The notes beneath the pieces are model-generated. The model worked only from the letters and a program-made list of their open reading frames with translations, had not been told where the DNA came from and ran no database searches. Both the position numbers and the translations under genes were made by a program. Shown here one piece after another: positions 24,167-28,841 of a DNA stretch of 28,841 nt. Source of the stretch: CAZBUB01 sp046546355 (GTDB taxonomy: Bacteria; Desulfobacterota; Desulfovibrionia; Desulfovibrionales; Desulfothermaceae); NCBI GenBank assembly GCA_046546355.1, contig JBKGXZ010000016.1, forward strand, positions 1 through 28,841. The letters run 5' to 3'. Position 1 is the first letter of the stretch, and the number at the start of each line of letters is the position of its first letter.

Positions 24167-25537
24167 TTAGGCCTTTTTTTGCCCCGCTTGGCTCAGGAGC
24201 TTGTCCTCCACCTGCGAGATCTGCTTCCTGGTGCTCAGGATAACCACTCGGTCCCCGGGCCTGATCAGGCTGTCGCCGGTGGGGATCACTACCTCCTGGG
24301 TGCTAATTATGCACAAAACAATAGCTCCCTTGGGAAAGGGCAGATCTTTCAACCTCTTGTTAGCCAGAAAGGAGTCCTGCCCCACCTTGACCTCCAGTGC
24401 CTCGGCCTTGTCCTGGATGGAAATGCTGGAAATAACAGTGCCGTGGCGCACATAGCGCAGTATGCTGTTGGCTGCGGACAGCCTGGGGCTTACCGTATGC
24501 TCCAGACCAATGGTCTGCATAAGGGCCAGATAGGCATTCTTGTCAATCCTGGTGATGGTCACCTTGCTCCCCATGCTTTTAGCCAGCAGGGAGCAAAGGA
24601 TATTGCCCTCCTCATCTCCGGTGAGAGGAAGCACCACATCCATCTCAGAGATGTTCTCCTGCTGCAAAAGATCCTGATCAGTACCATCACCATGCAGCAC
24701 TAAGCTCCGTTCCAGATTCTGGGCCAGAAATTCACACCTCTCCCTATCCCTTTCCAGCAATTTGACCTGCAGACCTTTTTTGCGCTCCAGTTGCTTGGCC
24801 AGCCTGAAGCCTATGTTGCCTCCGCCTATGATCATGACATCGTGGTGCTGCCTGGCTTTGGAGCCAAATGCTTGCAGGACCTGCTGCAGGTCCTTCTTGG
24901 CGCAGACGAAATAGACCAGATCCCTGGCCTGAATAATATCCGCGCCAGAGGGAATGATCGCTTTTTCGCCCCGGAAGATGGCGGCTACTATAAAATTGGC
25001 CACTCCCAGCTTTTGCTTGACCTGGGCCAGATCCAGGCCTGCCAGCCTGTTTCCCTCATGGATCCAGATCCCAGCCAGGTTGACCTGCACATCCGTGAAT
25101 TCACTGATCTCTGCAGCACCAGGAGCGCTCATCAAGCGCTCTATGGAGTCAACCACCTCTTCTTCAGGATTGACCACGATATCAATATGCAAAAGATCCT
25201 TAGCCAGCACCTCCTGGTATTCCGTGTACTCTGGATTGCGGATCCTGGCCACCTTGATCAGATCCGGGGCCAGGATATTGCTGAAGGTACAGGCTATGAG
25301 ATTGATCTCGTCGCTATCTGTTACTGCCAGCAAAAGATCAGCTGTCCCCACCCCTGCCTGTTGCAAAATCCTGGGGCTGCTGCCTGGACCCTGCACGGTC
25401 TCCACATCCAGCTTTTCTGCAATGCCTGCTAGGACCTGGGCATCCTTGTCCACCACCACCACTTCTTTATCCTCTGCAGCCAACCTCCAGGCGATATAGG
25501 ACCCCACCTCGCCTGCACCGATAATGATGATCCTCAC
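24167..25537 (-). CDS. trkA: Trk potassium uptake regulatory subunit
   Basis: This 456-residue cytosolic protein gates TrkH by binding NAD(H) or nucleotides. It has two TrkA_N Rossmann (RCK) domains, each with a dinucleotide motif: GAGEVGSYIA near residue 7 and GGGNIGFRLA at about 237-246, each followed by a TrkA_C lobe (about 135-215 and 365-450). The duplicated layout and length match E. coli TrkA (458). The start is GTG, preceded by GGGAG; an upstream ATG is in another frame. It lies 21 nt after the YjbQ-family stop and 3 nt before trkH, so the three form one operon. Assignment is secure. Confidence 0.95.
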   Translation of the reverse strand: MRIIIIGAGEVGSYIAWRLAAEDKEVVVVDKDAQVLAGIAEKLDVETVQGPGSSPRILQQAGVGTADLLLAVTDSDEINLIACTFSNILAPDLIKVARIRNPEYTEYQEVLAKDLLHIDIVVNPEEEVVDSIERLMSAPGAAEISEFTDVQVNLAGIWIHEGNRLAGLDLAQVKQKLGVANFIVAAIFRGEKAIIPSGADIIQARDLVYFVCAKKDLQQVLQAFGSKARQHHDVMIIGGGNIGFRLAKQLERKKGLQVKLLERDRERCEFLAQNLERSLVLHGDGTDQDLLQQENISEMDVVLPLTGDEEGNILCSLLAKSMGSKVTITRIDKNAYLALMQTIGLEHTVSPRLSAANSILRYVRHGTVISSISIQDKAEALEVKVGQDSFLANKRLKDLPFPKGAIVLCIISTQEVVIPTGDSLIRPGDRVVILSTRKQISQVEDKLLSQAGQKKA

Positions 25538-25558
25538 CTTGCATTCTCCCAGGCTAGA

Positions 25559-25975
25559 CTATTCGCCTATGATCTTAACCAGGACCCTCTTTTTGCGGCC
25601 TCCGTCAAACTCGCCGTAGAAAATCTGCTCCCAGGGCCCGAAATCCAGTTTGCCCTTGCTGATGGCTATCACCGCCTCCCGGCCCATGACCTGGCGCTTC
25701 ATATGGGCGTCAGCATTGTCTTCGCCCACGTTGTGCCTGTATTGGGAGACAGGCTCGTGCGGGGCCAGTTTCTCCAGCCACTGCTCATAGTCCTGATGCA
25801 GCCCTGGTTCGTCGTCATTTACAAACACCGAGGCAGTAATATGCATGGCATTGACCAGAACCAGGCCCTCCTGGATCCGGCTTTCATGCAGACATTCCTC
25901 CACTTGAGGAGTAATGTTGATGAATTCACGTCTGCCCTTGACCTCAAACCAGAGTTCTCTCCGATAGCTGCGCAT
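25559..25975 (-). CDS. YjbQ family protein (UPF0047)
   Basis: This 138-residue protein is a UPF0047/YjbQ family member. Family signatures seen are NAMHITASVFVNDDEPGLHQD, here at about residues 42-62, HNVGEDNADAHMKRQVMG, and IFYGEFDGGRKKRV near the end. Members from E. coli have weak thiamine-phosphate synthase activity, and the true role is unsettled. The start was chosen at the ATG with AAGGAGG 5 nt upstream; a longer reading frame exists but has no ribosome site. It is the first gene of a yjbQ-trkA-trkH operon. Family membership is secure; function is unknown. Confidence 0.92.
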   Translation of the reverse strand: MRSYRRELWFEVKGRREFINITPQVEECLHESRIQEGLVLVNAMHITASVFVNDDEPGLHQDYEQWLEKLAPHEPVSQYRHNVGEDNADAHMKRQVMGREAVIAISKGKLDFGPWEQIFYGEFDGGRKKRVLVKIIGE

Positions 25976-26130
25976 TGAATCCTCCTTGTGGCTTACTCCT
26001 TGTCTGCAACCTGCAGACTGTTTAAAATGAGACAATGCCCTGCAACCACAGTGAGAAGCCCCACTTACAATAAAGGCTTTTTTTTGCCGAGCTTTCAGGG
26101 TATACTGCCCAACAGCAGCCAGGTCAAGGC

Positions 26131-26148
26131 CTGGCAATAACTGTGCCG
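26131..26148 (+). promoter_or_regulatory. Candidate sigma-54 (-24/-12) promoter
   Basis: CTGGCAATAACTGTGCC at 26131-26147 has GG (26133-26134) and GC (26145-26146) separated by exactly 10 nt, as required for sigma-54, within CTGGCA and TGTGCC. The match to TGGCAC-N5-TTGCA is partial. It would give about a 50-nt leader before the phasin-like gene. A competing sigma-70 -10 box TATACT lies at 26101-26106 without a good -35. Confidence 0.35.
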
Positions 26149-26207
26149 CTGCAAGAATACTAGCAGCCGCAAACTGCAAACCAGAAAACAGACAAGGAGG
26201 CACGGCC

Positions 26208-26540
26208 ATGGAGCTGATCAGGAAGACTATCCTAGCGGGCTTGGGTACCGCAGTTGTCACCAGGAGCAAGATCAAGGAGACCATGCACAACCTGGTGGAG
26301 CAGGGTAAGCTGACTACAGAGGAAGCTGAGAAGTACTCCCAGGAACTTATTGAGGCCGGGGAAAAGGAATTCGGAGAATTGCGTCAGGAGACCCTGGAGA
26401 ATCTGCAGAGCTTTGCCTCCCAGATGAATCTGGCCAAGCAGGATGACCTGCAGGCCTTGACCGAAAAGGTGCAAAACCTGGAAAAACGGTTGGACCTTAT
26501 GCAGGAAAAGCTGCGCACTCAGAATTCAGAGCAGGAATAA
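26208..26540 (+). CDS. Phasin-like coiled-coil protein
   Basis: This 110-residue protein is almost entirely helical. It begins with a short amphipathic segment (MELIRKTILAGLGTAVVT), then KLTTEEAEKYSQELIEAGEKE, and ends with a coiled coil of heptads (LTEKVQNLEKRLDLMQEKL, about 84-102). This architecture is that of the phasin-superfamily proteins often annotated as polyhydroxyalkanoate synthesis regulators and often found beside ABC1 kinases. No PHA synthase gene is in the window, so a PHA role is not supported here. A strong ribosome site AAGGAGG (26194-26200) lies 7 nt before the ATG. It lies 13 nt before the kinase gene, so the two are almost certainly one operon. Confidence 0.8.
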   Translation: MELIRKTILAGLGTAVVTRSKIKETMHNLVEQGKLTTEEAEKYSQELIEAGEKEFGELRQETLENLQSFASQMNLAKQDDLQALTEKVQNLEKRLDLMQEKLRTQNSEQE

Positions 26541-26553
26541 TCCAGGGGTTATT

Positions 26554-28209
26554 GTGGATTTCAATACCATTTCTAAATTTAACCGCTTCAAGGACATAGT
26601 ACTCATCCTCTTTAAATACGGCTTCGGGGACATTATAGGCCGCCTGGATCTCCAGGACAAGGTCCTGCCCTTAAGGATCCGCAAAACCTCTACTACGAGG
26701 TATACTACCTGGGAGAGGATCCGCATGGCCATAGAGGAGCTGGGGCCCACATTTGTCAAGCTGGGTCAGCTGCTCAGTCTAAGGCCTGATCTCATCCCGC
26801 TTCCATTGATCCGGGAGCTGAGCAAGCTCCAGGATGCAGTGCCTCCGGAAAACTTTTCTGAAATCCAGAAACAGCTGGAGTCATCCCTGGGAAAACCTTT
26901 ACAGGAAGTCTTTTCTGAATTTGAGTCCACGCCCCTGGCTGCAGCCTCATTGGCCCAGGTACACAGGGCCCAGTTGGCTGCAAACCAGGAAGTGGTGGCA
27001 GTCAAAATCCAAAGACCAGGGATCAAAAGCACCATCAACACCGACTTGAACATTTTGGCCGGACTGGCCAAGAGGGTTCACGAACGAGTGGAGTCCATGC
27101 AGGTCTATGATCTGCCTTTGCTGGTGCAGGAAATCAGAAGACTCCTGCAACAGGAGCTGGATTTTGAAAAGGAGGGCCGCAACATCCGCCTGGCGCAGGC
27201 CAACTTCCAGGATCATCCCTATTTGCGCCTGCCCAAAGTGTACATGGAATATAGTGATCCCAAGCTCTTGATAATGGAGCTGATCCGAGGCAAAAAGTTA
27301 AAGGATATCCAGGAGCTGCCCCAGGAAGAAAAAAAGCTATTGGCCCAAAATGGGATCCAGGTCTCTTTGCAGCAGATCCTGCAGGACGGATTCTTTCACG
27401 CCGACCCCCACCCTGGAAACATCCTGGTTTTGCAGCAGGCCAGCTTCAGCCTCCTGGACTGGGGCATGGTGGGCAGGCTGACTCCGAGCACCAGGTTCAA
27501 GTTGATCACCTTGATAGAGGCCCTGGTGGACAAGGATAGTGAGACTGTGCTCCATGTTTTGCTCTCCCTTTCCAGCCAGGATCAGCCAGTGCAAAAGGAG
27601 GTCCTGCACAGGGAGATCATGGACATCCTGGATGATTTCCATTCCGTGCCTCTGAAAGAGCTAGACCTGGGCCATCTCCTCTCAGACTTGACCAATATTT
27701 TGCAGCAGCACAGGATTCGGCTCAGTTCAGAACTGGCCATAATGATCAAGGCCCTGGTCACCAGCGAAGGCACTGCAAGATTCCTCTACCCTGATCTGAA
27801 CATTGTAGCTGAAGCAGAGCCTTTTGTGCGGGAGTTGGCCTTGCAAAAGTATGCCCCCAAAAATCTTTGGAGATACATAAAGCACAATTTAAGCAACCTG
27901 TTACAGCTGCAGCAGGAATTACCAGGTCAAATCAACCAGATCCTGACCAAGATGACTCAAGGGGAGCTGTCCATCGGTTTTCAGCACAAAGGGCTAGAAG
28001 ACATGCGTCAGACCCTGAATCATATCGCCAATCGGATCACATTGGGTCTGATCACCGCAGCTATGATCATCAGTTCCTCCATGATCATCACCACTGGAGT
28101 GGACCCCCTGCTTTTCGGTTATCCGGCCCTGGGGTTAGTGGGATATTTGCTGTCAGCCTGTGTGGCCATCTGGGTAATTATCGATATCTTCCGGAGAAGA
28201 AAAAGGTGA
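26554..28209 (+). CDS. ABC1/UbiB (AarF) family atypical kinase
   Basis: This 551-residue membrane-linked protein has the UbiB-type atypical kinase-like fold. Motifs are KxGQ at K69-Q72 (FVKLGQLL), the alanine-rich A-loop AAASLAQVHRA (129-139), lysine K151 (VAVKIQRP), HADPHPGN (282-289) and D302-W-G in place of DFG. Two C-terminal transmembrane helices (about 488-545) follow. In other bacteria such proteins support quinone synthesis or lipid handling. As no ubiquinone gene is seen and this kind of anaerobe uses menaquinone, its substrate is unclear. The start is GTG after AGGGG; a short AATAA/TTATT stem encloses this site, and the phasin gene ends 13 nt upstream. The family call is secure. Confidence 0.92.
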   Translation: MDFNTISKFNRFKDIVLILFKYGFGDIIGRLDLQDKVLPLRIRKTSTTRYTTWERIRMAIEELGPTFVKLGQLLSLRPDLIPLPLIRELSKLQDAVPPENFSEIQKQLESSLGKPLQEVFSEFESTPLAAASLAQVHRAQLAANQEVVAVKIQRPGIKSTINTDLNILAGLAKRVHERVESMQVYDLPLLVQEIRRLLQQELDFEKEGRNIRLAQANFQDHPYLRLPKVYMEYSDPKLLIMELIRGKKLKDIQELPQEEKKLLAQNGIQVSLQQILQDGFFHADPHPGNILVLQQASFSLLDWGMVGRLTPSTRFKLITLIEALVDKDSETVLHVLLSLSSQDQPVQKEVLHREIMDILDDFHSVPLKELDLGHLLSDLTNILQQHRIRLSSELAIMIKALVTSEGTARFLYPDLNIVAEAEPFVRELALQKYAPKNLWRYIKHNLSNLLQLQQELPGQINQILTKMTQGELSIGFQHKGLEDMRQTLNHIANRITLGLITAAMIISSSMIITTGVDPLLFGYPALGLVGYLLSACVAIWVIIDIFRRRKR

Positions 28210-28242
28210 CTGCCCCAAACCAGACCTTAAGGAGTCTTGACG

Positions 28243-28809
28243 ATGACTAGAGAACAAGCTCTACAGCTTTTAAAAGACAACTGCCCTGAGCAGCAATTGC
28301 TGCAACATTCCCTGCAGACTGAAGTTGTTTTGGCTCATTTGGCGAAGCACCTGGAACAGGACCCACAGCTTTGGTCTTTGACCGGGCTGTTGCACGACCT
28401 GGACTATTCCAGAACCAAGGACCAGCCAGAAAAGCATGGTCTGCTGGCTGCAGAGATGCTCCAGGACAGCCTGCCATCGGAAGCAGTCCAGGCCATAAAG
28501 GCCCACAACAGCGAGATGACCGGAATCCAGCCTTTAAGCAGCCTGGATTACGCCTTGCGCTGCGGGGAAAGCGTAACCGGCCTGGTCTGGGCCAACGCCC
28601 TGGTCAGACCCCAAGGCATGCAGGGCATGAAGCCTAAGAGCCTGAAGAAGAAGATGCAGGACAAGAGCTTTGCAGCCAATGTCAGCAGGGACAGGATCCG
28701 GGAATGCGAGAGGTTAGGCTTGGAATTGGGGGAGTTTCTGCAGATCTCTATTCAGGCCATGTCCGAATTTGAGCAGGACTTGTCCCAGCATGAAAGCCAG
28801 AGCTCCTAG
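28243..28809 (+). CDS. HD-domain phosphohydrolase
   Basis: This 188-residue protein is a small HD-domain protein. Candidate metal ligands are H22 (LQHSLQTE), H51-D52 (LLHDLDYS) and H65 (EKHGLLAAE), followed by AIKAHNSEMTG. The pattern is that of the uncharacterised HDIG-type predicted hydrolases. The remaining C-terminal part, about 120-188, is helical and basic (KPKSLKKKMQDKSF), with no motif I recognise. The ATG at 28243 was chosen because TAAGGAG (28228-28234) is 8 nt away; a TTG two codons earlier is less likely. It follows the kinase by 33 nt and could belong to the same operon. The substrate is unknown. Confidence 0.85.
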   Translation: MTREQALQLLKDNCPEQQLLQHSLQTEVVLAHLAKHLEQDPQLWSLTGLLHDLDYSRTKDQPEKHGLLAAEMLQDSLPSEAVQAIKAHNSEMTGIQPLSSLDYALRCGESVTGLVWANALVRPQGMQGMKPKSLKKKMQDKSFAANVSRDRIRECERLGLELGEFLQISIQAMSEFEQDLSQHESQSS

Positions 28810-28841
28810 TGCCTGGTCAATAGTATAAGCAAGGTGTCATT

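Noticed and set aside
26071..26088. T-tract GGCTTTTTTTTGCC as a terminator
   Set aside because: Only a 3-bp GGC/GCC pair flanks the tract, and no GC-rich stem precedes it on either strand.
25559..26290. Longer YjbQ reading frame extending to 26290
   Set aside because: The extra N-terminus crosses the divergent promoter region and the phasin start; the ATG at 25973-25975 has AAGGAGG and gives the normal family length.

Overview
This window looks like chromosomal housekeeping and energy-metabolism DNA of a strictly anaerobic Desulfobacterota bacterium, most likely in or near the Desulfovibrionales. That placement is an inference from gene content: a ferredoxin-linked indolepyruvate oxidoreductase, an oxygen-sensitive acyl-CoA dehydratase-activase type system split over two genes, a sigma-54 activator, a phasin/ABC1-kinase pair and a MEMO protein. 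The DNA is moderately GC-rich, strongly biased to CTG and CAG codons, and uses AGG often for arginine. I see no tRNA, rRNA, CRISPR array, transposase, integrase or phage gene.

Layout. 1-756 (-): metallo-beta-lactamase-fold hydrolase. 956-4099 (+): membrane-anchored TPR protein, then iorA and iorB. 4174-8601 (-): two-gene activase/HgdB-like system, convergent with iorB across a hairpin. 8602-9400: 800 bp without a gene, holding a 192-bp inverted-repeat element and two regulator-type dyads. 9401-14123 (+): receiver-less sigma-54 activator, large exported TPR protein, MEMO-family protein. 14120-14878 (-): TlyA-type RNA methyltransferase, whose stop shares the tetranucleotide CTAG with the MEMO stop. 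15199-16197 (+): gap. 16403-21982 (+): dnaE, queD, dtd and a response-regulator/PP2C phosphatase, tightly spaced. 21983-22362: repeat-rich gap. 22363-22704 (+): STAS anti-sigma antagonist. 22715-25975 (-): trkH, trkA and a YjbQ-family gene, transcribed yjbQ-trkA-trkH. 26208-28809 (+): phasin-like protein, ABC1/UbiB-family kinase, HD-domain protein.

How the genes may work together. IorAB oxidises aryl-pyruvates to aryl-acetyl-CoA and reduces ferredoxin; the neighbouring activase system belongs to a class that uses reduced ferredoxin or flavodoxin plus ATP to make very low-potential electrons. A link is plausible, but the two loci are convergent and not one operon. The RsbU-like phosphatase and the STAS protein form two of the three parts of a partner-switching module (the kinase/anti-sigma is missing) and lie beside potassium uptake genes, which hints at an envelope or osmotic stress output.

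No wholly new system is obvious. The items most worth a second look are the 192-bp inverted-repeat element, the split activase system lacking a dedicated dehydratase, the shortened ferredoxin tail of IorA, a GAPDH with NADP-type cofactor residues, and the stacked hairpin repeats at 22066-22272.
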